Shown: positions 23,225-32,280, counted from the stretch's first letter. The stretch is DNA of 37,227 nucleotides from JAGVXH01 sp043810285 (GCA_043810285.1 JBDROH010000020.1:1-37227), one strand, 5' to 3'. The notes: generated from the sequence alone by a model not told the origin. Numbers and translations: made by a program.

Positions 23225-24148
23225 TTAAATTTCCAAGATTGCCTGTGCGATTTTTTCAGGAACATGTCTAAAAATTGTCTTTCGTTCAAAAGGATACTCG
23301 GCAACATAATCTCCTCGGATAACTCGTGAATCTTCTCCTAAGTCATCCTCGACAAATAAAGAATATTCTTCGATATATTTTTTTAAAACTTCTGATGAAG
23401 GATTTCGTGAATTGACAATAATTCTATCTAATTTAATCTGAGAGTATTTTTCAATTTCTTCTACAAAGTTTTTTGCTTTAAATCCTTCAGTATTTTTTTT
23501 TGTGAATAAGTTACATACATAGATTTTCTTGGCCGAAGATTCTTGTAATGCTTCGAGTATCCCATTAACTAAAAAGTTGGGAAGAATACTCCCATACAAG
23601 TCTCCTGCACAAATTACAATCTTGTCCGCGTTTCTTATTGCCTCTCCGGCATCTTTTAATAAGAAAACTTTTTCTTTTGCAAAAAGTCTTTTGATTCGGG
23701 AATTTTCTTGAGAATAGGAAACTGCTTCCTCCCCGTTTAAAATTTTACCGTCGGTAGTTTCAGCATATATCTTAAATTTGTTGCTCGAAACTGGAAGAAC
23801 TTGTCCGGAGATATTTAATAATTTTCCTGTTTCTCTGACGCCTGAGATAAAACCTCCACTAATATCTGCTAGTGCCGTTATAATTAAATTCCCCATGCTA
23901 TGCCCATCTTTTAATCGGTAGTTGAATAATTCTCTCAAGATTTTTTCATCTTTTTTACTGGCTAATGCAACAAGGCATTGTCTTATGTCTCCCGGAGGTA
24001 AAATTCCGTATTCATCGATTAGTTTTCCGGAAGAACCTCCATTATCTGAGACGTTGGTTATTGCGGTGATTTCGCATTCACAATCTCGGAGTCCTTTTAA
24101 AATCTGGAACTGTCCGGTTCCTCCGCCAATTGTTACAATTTTTTCCAT
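23225..24148 (-). CDS. YvcK/CofD-like protein
   Basis: 307 residues. GGGTGQFQILKGL (8-20), ITAITNVSDNGGSSGKL and LPPGDIRQCLVALA are the signatures of the YvcK/CofD superfamily. GHSMGNLIITAL and AGDLYGSILPNFLVNGI follow. In bacteria YvcK (YbhK) binds UDP-sugars and is needed for growth on gluconeogenic carbon and for cell shape. Archaeal CofD makes coenzyme F420. This sequence looks closer to the YvcK branch because of length and the PPGDIRQC segment, but F420 synthesis is not ruled out. It is divergent to the oxidoreductase operon and shares its promoter region. Confidence 0.85.
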   Translation of the reverse strand: MEKIVTIGGGTGQFQILKGLRDCECEITAITNVSDNGGSSGKLIDEYGILPPGDIRQCLVALASKKDEKILRELFNYRLKDGHSMGNLIITALADISGGFISGVRETGKLLNISGQVLPVSSNKFKIYAETTDGKILNGEEAVSYSQENSRIKRLFAKEKVFLLKDAGEAIRNADKIVICAGDLYGSILPNFLVNGILEALQESSAKKIYVCNLFTKKNTEGFKAKNFVEEIEKYSQIKLDRIIVNSRNPSSEVLKKYIEEYSLFVEDDLGEDSRVIRGDYVAEYPFERKTIFRHVPEKIAQAILEI

Positions 24149-24169
24149 AGTTCAATATACAAACAAAAC

Positions 24170-24177
24170 TTTAAATA
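24170..24177. promoter_or_regulatory. Symmetrical TATA element between two divergent genes
   Basis: tttaaata, with a palindromic TTTAAA core, lies midway between ATG 24148 (minus) and ATG 24199 (plus), about 25 bases from each. One element could therefore position two divergent transcripts. The plus gene also has GAGGT at 24191-24195. Confidence 0.45.
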
Positions 24178-24198
24178 ACTTCTCTTCTTTGAGGTCAT

Positions 24199-25722
24199 AT
24201 GAGGTTGAGTATTATTATCGGTGGGAGAGCTGGTCAGGGGATAAATAAGGTTTCTGAGATCGTTTCAAATGTTCTTGCAAATTATGGTTATTTTACTTTT
24301 AATTATAGAGACTATCAATCGTTAATTCGGGGAGGGCATAATTTTAATGTAGTTTCAATTTCGGATGTTTCTATTGAGAGTCATGAAGCTTTTGCAGATA
24401 TTTTGGTTGCTCTAGATGAACAAACTGTTCAAATTCATAAGTCGGGTTTGAGAAAAGGAGGCGTTGTAATCTCTGCGAGTTTGTTTGAGAATGAAGGAAA
24501 AAATCTGAATGTTGCTCTTGCAGGGGCTTTGATAAAACTTTTAGGAATTCCTATACAAGAGTTGGGGGATGAGATAAAGTCTCAATTTGAGAAAAACCGT
24601 GAAGCAATTATCTCTGCGAAGAAAGGATTTGATTCTCAACAGAATATTTATAATTTAAAAAAACTTAAGAACCCGCCGAGGATTTTATCCGGAAGTGAAG
24701 CTATCGCGATTGGTGCACGGAATTCCGGATTGGATTTATATATTTCTTATCCGATGACTCCTGCTACTAACGCAATGAACGAACTTGCAAAGAATCAAGT
24801 TGAGGATAAGTTAATGGTTTTCCAATCGGAAAATGAAATCGCTGTCGCAAATATGGCATTAGGGGCTTCTTTTGTTGGTGCAAAAGTTATGACTGGAACT
24901 TCAGGTGGAGGATTTGATTTGATGGGGGAGGCGTTATCTCTTCAAGGTATATCTGAGATTCCATTGACGGTTTATTTGGCTTCTCGACCTGGGCCGGGGA
25001 CGGGAGTTCCAACTTACACTTCTCAATCGGATTTAGATATTGCACTTCGAGCTGGACATGGAGAGTTTCCCCGAATTGTTCTTGCTCCAGGTAATCCTAT
25101 TGAAGCAATTGAGAAAACTTCTGAAGCACTTTACCTTGCGGAAAAATTTAGGATTTTATCAATTATTCTTGGTGATAAACATCTTGCTGAATCTGAGTTT
25201 TCTTCTGTTGATTCTCCGGATAAAACTCCAAAGTTTAAAGTTACTCGAAAAGTTCCTGGGAGTAATATAATAAAAGCATCTTCCTATGAGATGGATAGAT
25301 TTGGGAATTCTACAGAGTCTGATGTTTTGACAGAAAAAAATACTGATGCAAGGATTGAGAAGTATAAACATGCTAAGAAGTTTATAGAAGATAACTTTGA
25401 GATGATTAAGATTTACGGAAAGAAAGATTCAAAAAATCTTATTATTGGTTGGGGTTCAACTTCGGGTGCGATTAAGGATTCGATAAAAGATCTTGATGCG
25501 AAGTTTCTTCAAGTTTTATATATGAAACCTTTATCTTCGCAAATTAAAAAGGAAATGGAAAAGGCAGATAAGGTAATTTTGGTTGAGTGTAATGTGACTG
25601 GGCAACTTGGGCGACTTATTCGTGAGAAGACGGGGATTAAAATAGAGAATAGACTTTTGAAGTACAATGGGCGACCTTTTTGTTCGGATGAATTAGGGCA
25701 TTTGATTGGAGGGTTGTTATGA
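24199..25722 (+). CDS. 2-oxoacid:ferredoxin oxidoreductase, fused gamma-alpha subunit
   Basis: 507 residues. Residues 1-155 form the gamma domain (IIGGRAGQGINKVSEIV, YRDYQSLIRGGHNFNVV). From about 163 the alpha domain follows, with GSEAIAIGARNSGLDLYISYPMTPAT and GTSGGGFDLMGEALSLQGI. It also has RPGPGTGVPTYTSQSDL, and a C-terminal domain ends in PFCSDELGHLIGGLL. With the beta subunit it oxidises a 2-oxoacid to an acyl-CoA and reduces ferredoxin, using thiamine diphosphate. The gamma-alpha fusion is typical of the KorA/SPO2 class. YPMTP is the catalytic alpha motif. Substrate (pyruvate or 2-oxoglutarate) cannot be assigned. The last four bases overlap the beta start (ATGA). Confidence 0.94.
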   Translation: MRLSIIIGGRAGQGINKVSEIVSNVLANYGYFTFNYRDYQSLIRGGHNFNVVSISDVSIESHEAFADILVALDEQTVQIHKSGLRKGGVVISASLFENEGKNLNVALAGALIKLLGIPIQELGDEIKSQFEKNREAIISAKKGFDSQQNIYNLKKLKNPPRILSGSEAIAIGARNSGLDLYISYPMTPATNAMNELAKNQVEDKLMVFQSENEIAVANMALGASFVGAKVMTGTSGGGFDLMGEALSLQGISEIPLTVYLASRPGPGTGVPTYTSQSDLDIALRAGHGEFPRIVLAPGNPIEAIEKTSEALYLAEKFRILSIILGDKHLAESEFSSVDSPDKTPKFKVTRKVPGSNIIKASSYEMDRFGNSTESDVLTEKNTDARIEKYKHAKKFIEDNFEMIKIYGKKDSKNLIIGWGSTSGAIKDSIKDLDAKFLQVLYMKPLSSQIKKEMEKADKVILVECNVTGQLGRLIREKTGIKIENRLLKYNGRPFCSDELGHLIGGLL

Positions 25723-26555
25723 ATACAAAAGATAAATTGAAAACTTCGTCGGAAATTACTTGGTGTCTGGGTTGTCCAAACCATATGATACTTGAAAGTG
25801 TAAAGCAAACGATTTCAAAATTGATTGATAATAAAAAGTTTAAACAAGAAGATTTTGCAATTACTACAGATATTGGATGTAACTCAAAAATTTTTGATTA
25901 TCTAAATCTTTCGGGAATTTATTGTCTCCACGGACGAGCTATTCCGACGGCAATTGGGATGAAACTTGGAAATCCTAATTTGAAGGTTTTGGTATTTGCA
26001 GGTGATGGGGCAGTTTATGCCGAAGGGATTTCGCATTTTATTCATGCGTTTAAGTATAATTCTGATATGACTTTAATTCTTCATGACAATCAATCGTTTT
26101 CTTTAACGACGGGGCAACCAACTCCGACATCTCAACAAGGTTATGTCTCGAAAGCAAACCCCTTGGGTGTTTTTGATAAACCTATGAATCCTTTGAAAGT
26201 TGCTTTGGCAAGTGGGGCAACGTTTATTGCAAGGACTTCTGCGAGGGATATTTCTCATATGGTAGAAATTTTTACGAAGGCGATTAATCATAAAGGATTT
26301 TCTTTTGTAGAAGTAATTCAGGATTGTTTGATATTTAATTTGGATGCGAATAATAAAGATTCACAAATGTATAAGGTTAAAGATAATAAGGATAAAAAAA
26401 TTGCCGAAAGATTAGCGGATGAATTTGACTATAATTCAAAGAAAGGAAAAATTCCCTTAGGAGTAATTTATCAATCGATAGAACCAACTCTTGAAGAAAA
26501 ATGGCCACAGCTTAGAAATTTGTTAGATGGGAAAGTTGGATGGGTTGAGAAATAG
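25719..26555 (+). CDS. 2-oxoacid:ferredoxin oxidoreductase, beta subunit
   Basis: 278 residues, the thiamine-diphosphate and iron-sulfur subunit. The [4Fe-4S] ligands appear as WCLGC (Cys16, Cys19), DIGCNSK and QDCLIF, so all four cysteines of the family are in place. LHGRAIPTAIGMKLGNP and VFAGDGAVYAEGISH...HDNQSFSLTTGQPTPTS form the TPP motif, with GDG...N binding magnesium. Overlap with the alpha gene ensures equal translation. No separate ferredoxin-like delta subunit is present next to it, so a free ferredoxin must accept the electrons. Together with acs this gives a possible route between acetate and a 2-oxoacid. Confidence 0.95.
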   Translation: MNTKDKLKTSSEITWCLGCPNHMILESVKQTISKLIDNKKFKQEDFAITTDIGCNSKIFDYLNLSGIYCLHGRAIPTAIGMKLGNPNLKVLVFAGDGAVYAEGISHFIHAFKYNSDMTLILHDNQSFSLTTGQPTPTSQQGYVSKANPLGVFDKPMNPLKVALASGATFIARTSARDISHMVEIFTKAINHKGFSFVEVIQDCLIFNLDANNKDSQMYKVKDNKDKKIAERLADEFDYNSKKGKIPLGVIYQSIEPTLEEKWPQLRNLLDGKVGWVEK

Positions 26556-26634
26556 TTTTTTATTTTAATATTGCTACTGACAATTGATGAATTTTTATCA
26601 AAATCTTTTTATACTTCTTGTAAACGAGAGTTAT

Positions 26635-26898
26635 ATGATACTTGAAGAAATTACTTTAGGTAAAGACGTAGACAGTAAAAGAAAAGTAATTCAGGATAAT
26701 CGAGGGAAACAAGTAATTATTAACGATCTTCATGAAAATTGGGCTCATGGAGTTATATCCTGGAGTGGATTTGATAACGAAGTTTATCAAATGTATATTG
26801 CAGATGGAAGGGGAGAAAGGCAACTTCATTATCATGATTTAAATCAATTATTGGTTTTACCAGTTCATCCGAAATATGAACTCCCTAGGATTAAGTAA
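26635..26898 (+). CDS. Small hypothetical protein, 87 aa
   Basis: I start at ATG 26635. A cttttTATActtc box is centred 25 bases upstream, which predicts a leaderless mRNA; an earlier in-frame ATG at 26584 would lie upstream of that promoter. The 87 residues begin MILEEITLGKDVDSKRKVI and are rich in aromatic and His residues (ENWAHGVISW, ERQLHYHDLNQLL). It reads as a small all-beta domain with a conserved-looking end, LPVHPKYELPRIK. No membrane span, no cysteine. I do not recognise the family. Confidence 0.65.
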   Translation: MILEEITLGKDVDSKRKVIQDNRGKQVIINDLHENWAHGVISWSGFDNEVYQMYIADGRGERQLHYHDLNQLLVLPVHPKYELPRIK

Positions 26899-26916
26899 TA
26901 ATTTACAAATTCTTAT

Positions 26917-27789
26917 TTAGGCAGTAATTATCAAAACGGCTCCTAATATCATTATTGCAGTTGCGATGGCTCTTCTTTTTAAACTTAAATCTTTGAAAAG
27001 TTTTCCACCTATTAGAACTGCGAAGAAAACAGAGATTCTTTTTATTGATAGGACTAGGGCGACAGGGGCAATTTTTACGGCGTAGAGATATGAATACCTG
27101 TAAATGATTGTAATCACTGCTAGAGTGGAAATTAATTTCCAGGAAAATTTAAATGACTTTTTCAAATTTACATTTCTAGAATACATAATTGCTAAGAATA
27201 TAAAAATTATCGCAAAGAATAAGTGCTGAAAAGCCATAAATGCATTCAACGGAACATTATAGTTTTTAAGAATGGCTTTGTCTAAGATTGAGGTTATTGT
27301 AAATAAAATTAATGTAAGGATAATATAATGATTACCTCTTGGCTTGAGGGATTCTTTTACAGGTTCTAAAATTTCTTCTTTCTTTTTTAGTTGCAAAATA
27401 TAAGTTCCTCCCAATAATAAAACCATTCCTCCAATCTCGATTAATTTTAAAGGTTCTCCCAATACAATAAATGCAAAAATGGCGACTAATCCAGGAGTTA
27501 AAACGAGTAAAGGCAATGCTTTGCTGATGTCTAAATTCTTCATTCCTTTCATAGTGAACAAAAATGCGAAAGCACCGAGGATTGATTTTAAAAATAAAAC
27601 AAGTAATCCTGAGGAAGTAACCAAATCATATTCGATAAAGAAGAAGAAAGGAATAACTAAGACAAGATTAAATAATGCTAGAATGAGTGAAAGTGAAAGT
27701 GCTTTTTCTTTGAATAAGATTTTTTTTTCTAGAATCGCCGCTGAAGCTGAAAAGAACGCTGCCGTTAAAGCAATAATATACCACTCCAT
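26917..27789 (-). CDS. EamA/DMT-superfamily permease
   Basis: 290 residues with ten predicted helices in two five-helix repeats. The first repeat starts WYIIALTAAFFSASAAILEKKIL and has LLVLTPGLVAIFAFIVLGEPL at its end. The second ends ALVLSIKRISVFFAVLIGGKLF...AIMILGAVLIITA. These are the EamA (drug/metabolite transporter) patterns, with the GE(P/L) turn near residue 112. Substrate unknown. It is followed downstream on the plus strand by the convergent 87-aa gene and preceded by tatD with one base between, so tatD and this permease form one operon. Confidence 0.88.
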   Translation of the reverse strand: MEWYIIALTAAFFSASAAILEKKILFKEKALSLSLILALFNLVLVIPFFFFIEYDLVTSSGLLVLFLKSILGAFAFLFTMKGMKNLDISKALPLLVLTPGLVAIFAFIVLGEPLKLIEIGGMVLLLGGTYILQLKKKEEILEPVKESLKPRGNHYIILTLILFTITSILDKAILKNYNVPLNAFMAFQHLFFAIIFIFLAIMYSRNVNLKKSFKFSWKLISTLAVITIIYRYSYLYAVKIAPVALVLSIKRISVFFAVLIGGKLFKDLSLKRRAIATAIMILGAVLIITA

Positions 27790-27790
27790 T

Positions 27791-28591
27791 TTATATATTA
27801 AATAAAGCTTTTGTATTATTAAATATTTGCTCTGCTATTGTTTCTTCATCAATGTTTTTTATTTTTGCGATTTCTTTTATTGTAATGGTAACATTTGCGG
27901 GTTCGTTTCTTGTTCCAGCAATGGGAGATAAGTATGGTGCATCTGTCTCGGTTAAAATTTGTTTAAGTGGAACAATCTTTGCTAGCATCTTAAAATGTTC
28001 TAATCGAGTAATCACTGGAGGGACTGAAAAGAACCATCCATTTTCAAAACATCTTTTAATCAAACTTTTTTTCCCGCTAAAACAATGCATCACAACTTTC
28101 TTGCATTTGTGTTTTTCTAAAATATTTATAGCATCAAGTTCGGCTTTTCTAGAGTGAATAATCAAGGGCTTATCAATTTTTTTTGCTAAAATAATAGTTT
28201 TTTCAAAAATTTGAATTTGTTTTTCTTTGTATTTGGTAAAATCTGGCCAATTATAATCAAGTCCGACTTCACCAATCGCAACGCAACTATTTTTGTTTTT
28301 TTCAATCCAATCGAGTTCTTCGTCGACATCAAATGATTTAATGTCTCTTGGAAATTCCTCACCGTTAAATTCAATTTCTTTTGCGATGGCATCAATTGGA
28401 TAAATTCCGAAACTACATTTAATAATTTCATATTCCTTCGAGAGTTTTAAGGTTTCTCGATTTGTTTCTCGATTTACTCCTGAATTAATTATTGTTGTAA
28501 CTCCTGCTTTTTTAGCTCGTTCTATTACTTCTTTCAAATCTTTTTTGAACTGGGAACTTTCGAGGTGTGCATGTATATCGATGAGTTTCAT
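27791..28591 (-). CDS. tatD: TatD-family metal-dependent deoxyribonuclease
   Basis: 266 residues of the TIM-barrel amidohydrolase fold. Metal ligands: DIHAHLES (His6, His8), GEVGLDY (Glu), IIHSRKAE (His), VMHCFSG (His) and TETDAPYLSP (Asp). TatD proteins trim DNA or RNA 3' ends in repair and nucleotide turnover and act in the cytosol. Length matches the family. A TATA-like cttttTAATC on the minus strand about 26 bases before ATG 28591 suggests a leaderless transcript. The permease gene follows after one base. Confidence 0.95.
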   Translation of the reverse strand: MKLIDIHAHLESSQFKKDLKEVIERAKKAGVTTIINSGVNRETNRETLKLSKEYEIIKCSFGIYPIDAIAKEIEFNGEEFPRDIKSFDVDEELDWIEKNKNSCVAIGEVGLDYNWPDFTKYKEKQIQIFEKTIILAKKIDKPLIIHSRKAELDAINILEKHKCKKVVMHCFSGKKSLIKRCFENGWFFSVPPVITRLEHFKMLAKIVPLKQILTETDAPYLSPIAGTRNEPANVTITIKEIAKIKNIDEETIAEQIFNNTKALFNI

Positions 28592-28624
28592 AACATTTAA
28601 TAATCTCTAGTGATTAAAAAGATT

Positions 28625-28843
28625 ATGATAGAATATTTATTACTCTTATTTGCAATTCCCCTTGGTTTAATACTTGCAAAAGTTACAAAAGATGAAAAAA
28701 AGATTTATACTGAAGTTCCATATTTTCCAATTCTCCTTTGGATTCTTGCGTTTATCACAATAATTTCTTATGCTTTTGATAGACAACTTGCATTAACTTT
28801 AACATTTATTTTTATTACTACTTTTGTTTGGAATAAATATTAG
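28625..28843 (+). CDS. Small membrane protein with two to three helices
   Basis: 72 residues from ATG 28625. TTTAATAA (28596-28603) is centred 25 bases upstream, which supports this start over GTG 28610. The N-terminal helix IEYLLLLFAIPLGLILAKVT is followed by a short polar loop (KDEKKIYTEVPYF) and two close hydrophobic stretches (PILLWILAFITIISYAF, LALTLTFIFITTFVW). Similar short proteins with this helix-loop-helix shape are common in DPANN-like genomes, but no function is known to me. It faces tatD head to head and converges on the HerA-like gene. Confidence 0.6.
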   Translation: MIEYLLLLFAIPLGLILAKVTKDEKKIYTEVPYFPILLWILAFITIISYAFDRQLALTLTFIFITTFVWNKY

Positions 28844-28859
28844 AATTTCTAATTCAGAT

Positions 28860-30170
28860 TTATAATTCTTCGTCGATGTTTTTAATCGCGGTTGGAGCTT
28901 CACCGCCATGCCAGGTAAATCTAGGTCTTACTCTCATTGGATAAATTCTCTCTGAATTGTCGTCTAAAATAATTGCAGAACCTTTTAATCTTGGGAGATT
29001 ATTTAGTTTTGATGAGATACTTTCATATAAGTAGCTTTGAGTGATATCGTTCAGAGCTCCAACATCCAGCTTTGCTGTAACTCTATGTGAAATTACGATG
29101 TCTGATTGCGATATTGCATCAGTGTGAATTTTTCCGGGCTGTTGTGTTGCCATAATAACTGAAATCCCTGGTTGTCGTCCTTCTCTTAATAATTGAATTA
29201 ATGCATCAGTTGCTGGTGTTTTTCCTTCTTTTGGTAAAAATTCGTGAGCTTCATCTATAAGAATCCACACTAAAGGTATCTCTCTAACGATATTGTATTT
29301 TGAATAATTAAATCCATGTTGTATTGCCTGAATCTCCTCATTCTTTCGTGCTATCATCCTTTCATTAAAAATCTTTTTTGAAACCAAACCGATAATCAGT
29401 GCTCGAACATTAAAATTTCCTATTGAGGCATACATCGATAAATCAACTACTGTTGTTTGTCCAGCTGAAATCAAATTCTGAATGGATGTTCCCTTTATTT
29501 CGTCGAAAACCTTCCAAGTTTTAGCAGCGTCGAAAAGAGCCATTGCAGAGTTTTTAATTTCTTGTTCTACATTTTTAGTTTGTTCGATTAAAGTATAAAT
29601 ATCTTTAAAACTAAAACTTTTTCTATTTTCCTTTAACTCTCCGATTACGGACTCAATAACAACTGCTATAGGGTTTGTAAAATTTAGTTCAAAAAGTGTT
29701 ACCCAATCTGCAGGGTCAAGTTCACTGATTTTAATTGCAAACTCGGCGTCTACTTCAATTCCTTTGTCCCTATATTCTTGATAATAACCAAATGGTGCGA
29801 ATACTTTTATAGGGATGTTTTTTGCTTTTAGGCCCCATTCGTTAAGAAGTTCTTGGTCTTTCTCATTTTTATATTTCATTGTCCAAAAAATTCCCATCGT
29901 ATCAAAGATTAAAGGAGCAATATTTCCTGATTCTTCGATGCTGAGAGTTGATAATGCTTCGGCTATTGCTCCAATAGTATAGGATTTTCCTGAACCTCGT
30001 TTTCCAGAAATTAGAATAACGTGGCTTCTAGCAATGTCCATGAATATAGGATTAGAGAGAGAAGTATAGTTTCCCATAGTCACATAGGTTTTTCCGAGAT
30101 AGGCTAATCCTCTTTTTCCGAAAATTTTTTTATCACTTTCATTTCTTCCAATAATAACGTCAAATGGCAT
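28860..30170 (-). CDS. HerA/DUF87-type AAA+ ATPase
   Basis: 436 residues. Walker A GKRGSGKSYT (56-65) and Walker B VWILIDEAHEF (about 303-313) followed by a sensor region (VIMATQQPGKIH) and an arginine-bearing LLREGRQPG are the HerA/FtsK-type hexameric translocase pattern. An N-terminal beta barrel (residues 1-45, IIGRNESDKKIFG) and a C-terminal segment (MRVRPRFTWHGG) complete it. Relatives move along DNA, in repair with NurA, or act in conjugation. No nurA, mre11 or rad50 is nearby. The gene follows the pilus cluster by 93 bases in the same direction, so DNA transport with the pilus is conceivable. Confidence 0.9.
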   Translation of the reverse strand: MPFDVIIGRNESDKKIFGKRGLAYLGKTYVTMGNYTSLSNPIFMDIARSHVILISGKRGSGKSYTIGAIAEALSTLSIEESGNIAPLIFDTMGIFWTMKYKNEKDQELLNEWGLKAKNIPIKVFAPFGYYQEYRDKGIEVDAEFAIKISELDPADWVTLFELNFTNPIAVVIESVIGELKENRKSFSFKDIYTLIEQTKNVEQEIKNSAMALFDAAKTWKVFDEIKGTSIQNLISAGQTTVVDLSMYASIGNFNVRALIIGLVSKKIFNERMIARKNEEIQAIQHGFNYSKYNIVREIPLVWILIDEAHEFLPKEGKTPATDALIQLLREGRQPGISVIMATQQPGKIHTDAISQSDIVISHRVTAKLDVGALNDITQSYLYESISSKLNNLPRLKGSAIILDDNSERIYPMRVRPRFTWHGGEAPTAIKNIDEEL

Positions 30171-30263
30171 AAAATAAAAACCAATACTAAACTAATAAAC
30201 CTTACGAATGAATTGTCTCTGCTGAAAGAATAGTATGAAGATTCTAATTTTTAAATGAGATTA

Positions 30264-30692
30264 TCAGATATGTTCCCAAACAAAGAGTTTTATTTTTTTA
30301 GGACTATAGGTTTCGAAATCTGCAGAGATAATGATTTCTTCGGCATAAATGTCTGTATTCATCGTGGCAATAAAGTCTGTAGCATCTAACTTACAAGGTG
30401 TAGGAGGACTAGTGAAATTACAGATTTTCAGTGAGTAATTAAATGTGGTTGGAATTTTTTCATTTACATAATTGTCTAAGGGGACGATATTCTCGGTGAG
30501 TACATAACTTCTTAAATCTGTTCTTGAAGAAATATCTCTCAATATCTGTCTCTGCAAACTATAAATATAATCTTCTGGACCAGTGCCTCGGTCATTATAT
30601 CTTGAGTAAACAACAATCAAAATTCCGCTTACCATTAATACCGCTATTGTTGCTTCTAAAATCCTAATCCAACCTCGTTTAGTTTTCATCAT
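30264..30692 (-). CDS. Pilin-like protein, minor subunit candidate
   Basis: 142 residues. A basic start (MMKTKRG) precedes a helix with an internal acidic residue (WIRILEATIAVLMVSGILIVVYS), the pilin-type N-terminus where Glu at position five or so of the mature protein helps packing. The rest is a small beta domain with two cysteines (KICNFTSPPTPCKLDA). Either of two adjacent ATGs could be used. It is the last pilin of the cluster before the HerA-like gene and lies 36 bases after the 230-aa pilin-like gene. Confidence 0.7.
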   Translation of the reverse strand: MMKTKRGWIRILEATIAVLMVSGILIVVYSRYNDRGTGPEDYIYSLQRQILRDISSRTDLRSYVLTENIVPLDNYVNEKIPTTFNYSLKICNFTSPPTPCKLDATDFIATMNTDIYAEEIIISADFETYSPKKIKLFVWEHI

Positions 30693-30728
30693 TTGAAAAA
30701 TCTCGTGTTACATTTAACATTTTATTTA

Positions 30729-31421
30729 TTACCATACTTTTATTGTGAACCTGGCATTTATAACCTCTCCCGTATCTTTTAAAACTTCTAAGACATAATT
30801 TCGAGAGACAACATCTCCTAAGCTGGGAACAAGACGTTCCATATTAATCTCAGGTAATTCTTTACATGTGATTCCAAAATCAAAAACGTCTGGAACATTC
30901 AAATCATATTTTAGATTTTCATAATCTTCTATATACCTTGTGGACATATTGACTAATGAATGATAAGAGCTTACTCTTCGTTCAATTAAACTTCCTAGGG
31001 AATAGTTTGATAATTGTTCACAACTACTTAAATCATTATTATGAAATTCGGGGGAAATTGCAACTTTGTAAAAAATTTCGTTAGAGTTTATATTCAAATT
31101 GTTGTTTTCAAATTCTGAGCTTATTTCAACATCAGAAACGTCTGTGACAAGACTCTTTGTAAAACCATATTCAAAAATTTCGTTAGGTAATTGAATATAA
31201 AAGCAAGAACTTGGTCCAGTATACTCTGCCTTTAGGAAAAAATTTGTCAGATTTGTATGTATTCGTTCTTCAAAAGAATCGTAAAGTCCGGCAACTACTG
31301 AGCTGGATAATACAGTCATATCATAAGGTTTTAGAGTTAAAAATAAAAAAAACACAAATCCTAAAAAAAACACGAAGGAGATTATCATTTCTAGATGTGC
31401 AGCACCCTTTTTCTTTATCAT
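30729..31421 (-). CDS. Pilin-like protein, minor subunit candidate
   Basis: 230 residues. MIKKKGAAHLEMIISFVFFL has the basic leader, a Gly-Ala cut context and the Glu typical of type IV pilin helices, followed by a long hydrophobic stretch. The ectodomain is large, with three cysteines and many Asn-x-Ser/Thr sites. Archaeal pilin families rarely exceed 200 residues unless they are tip or minor pilins, so a tip role is possible. It lies between the platform protein gene (34 bases) and another pilin, within the same run. Confidence 0.7.
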   Translation of the reverse strand: MIKKKGAAHLEMIISFVFFLGFVFFLFLTLKPYDMTVLSSSVVAGLYDSFEERIHTNLTNFFLKAEYTGPSSCFYIQLPNEIFEYGFTKSLVTDVSDVEISSEFENNNLNINSNEIFYKVAISPEFHNNDLSSCEQLSNYSLGSLIERRVSSYHSLVNMSTRYIEDYENLKYDLNVPDVFDFGITCKELPEINMERLVPSLGDVVSRNYVLEVLKDTGEVINARFTIKVW

Positions 31422-31455
31422 AATTCTTTGATAACAATGATATTTATAAAATTAC

Positions 31456-32280
31456 CTAAGCAAACCACGCTTTCGCTCCAGTTGTTATTAACAATGTCAA
31501 TGTGAGTAAGATGAATGAATGTTTAATCCCGTTTTTAATACTTCCTTCAGAAAGTTTACCGATTACAAGTCCTGCAAAAAAAGATTGCACCAGAATCATT
31601 ACTAGGAGAGGCATACTAAATTCATCAGCACTTACTTTATTAATTTTAATATTTAACCCTCCGCCGGTAGATAAATCAGATACGAGGGGTAAGATTTTAA
31701 ATTCTAAAACTAACATGATTATAATAAAAACCATGAAGATAATGTAACCTTGAGTTACTAAATTTGAAACGGCTGCTTTTCGTTCTTTTTTCAAATTTTC
31801 AATTTGATTGATTGATTTAGCGACTGATTCTAAAATCGATTCTATTTTTCCACCAGCTCTTTCAGCTTCGGAAATAAGTCCTACTGCTCGAGTGATAGTT
31901 TTACTATTAATATCCCTTGCAAATGTTTTCAATGCTTGTGTTAAAGTGAGCCCTAATGCTAATTGATTAGCTAGTTTTTGAATATGGGGATTTAGTTCGC
32001 TATAATCTCTATTCTTTAAATTAAGAATGCTCTTACTAATTGGCGTCCCGGATTTAACGTTTTCAACTAAATCCCGTGAGAACTCTAGAAATTTTTCTTC
32101 TTTTTTCTTTTGTAAATCTTGATTTAAAATAAAACTCATCATAAACGGTAATGTACTAATGACTAAGGAGATGATAAGAAGAAAGTACAGTAATCTGTTT
32201 CCATAAAAGAGCCATAGAGAGATTATAGCCATCACTATACCAATTCCTAGCCCCATCCACTGTGTTTTTTTAATTTTCAT
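31456..32280 (-). CDS. Type IV pilus platform protein (GspF/TadC-like), smaller paralogue
   Basis: 274 residues of the T2SSF family. Two helices (LGIGIVMAIISLWLFYG, LLYFLLIISLVISTLPF) lead into the cytoplasmic T2SSF domain (about 60-165: KEEKFLEFSRDLVENVKSG, GLTLTQALKTFARDI, SEAERAGGKIESILES), followed by more helices. The platform protein sits in the membrane and couples the ATPase to pilin extrusion. Its start overlaps the stop of the preceding GspF-type gene, so the two paralogues are made together, as in TadB-TadC systems. Confidence 0.88.
   Translation of the reverse strand: MKIKKTQWMGLGIGIVMAIISLWLFYGNRLLYFLLIISLVISTLPFMMSFILNQDLQKKKEEKFLEFSRDLVENVKSGTPISKSILNLKNRDYSELNPHIQKLANQLALGLTLTQALKTFARDINSKTITRAVGLISEAERAGGKIESILESVAKSINQIENLKKERKAAVSNLVTQGYIIFMVFIIIMLVLEFKILPLVSDLSTGGGLNIKINKVSADEFSMPLLVMILVQSFFAGLVIGKLSEGSIKNGIKHSFILLTLTLLITTGAKAWFA

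Noticed and set aside
30683..30692. ATGATGA on the minus strand, resembling a C box
   Set aside because: It is the double ATG of a pilin-like gene, with no D box in reach.
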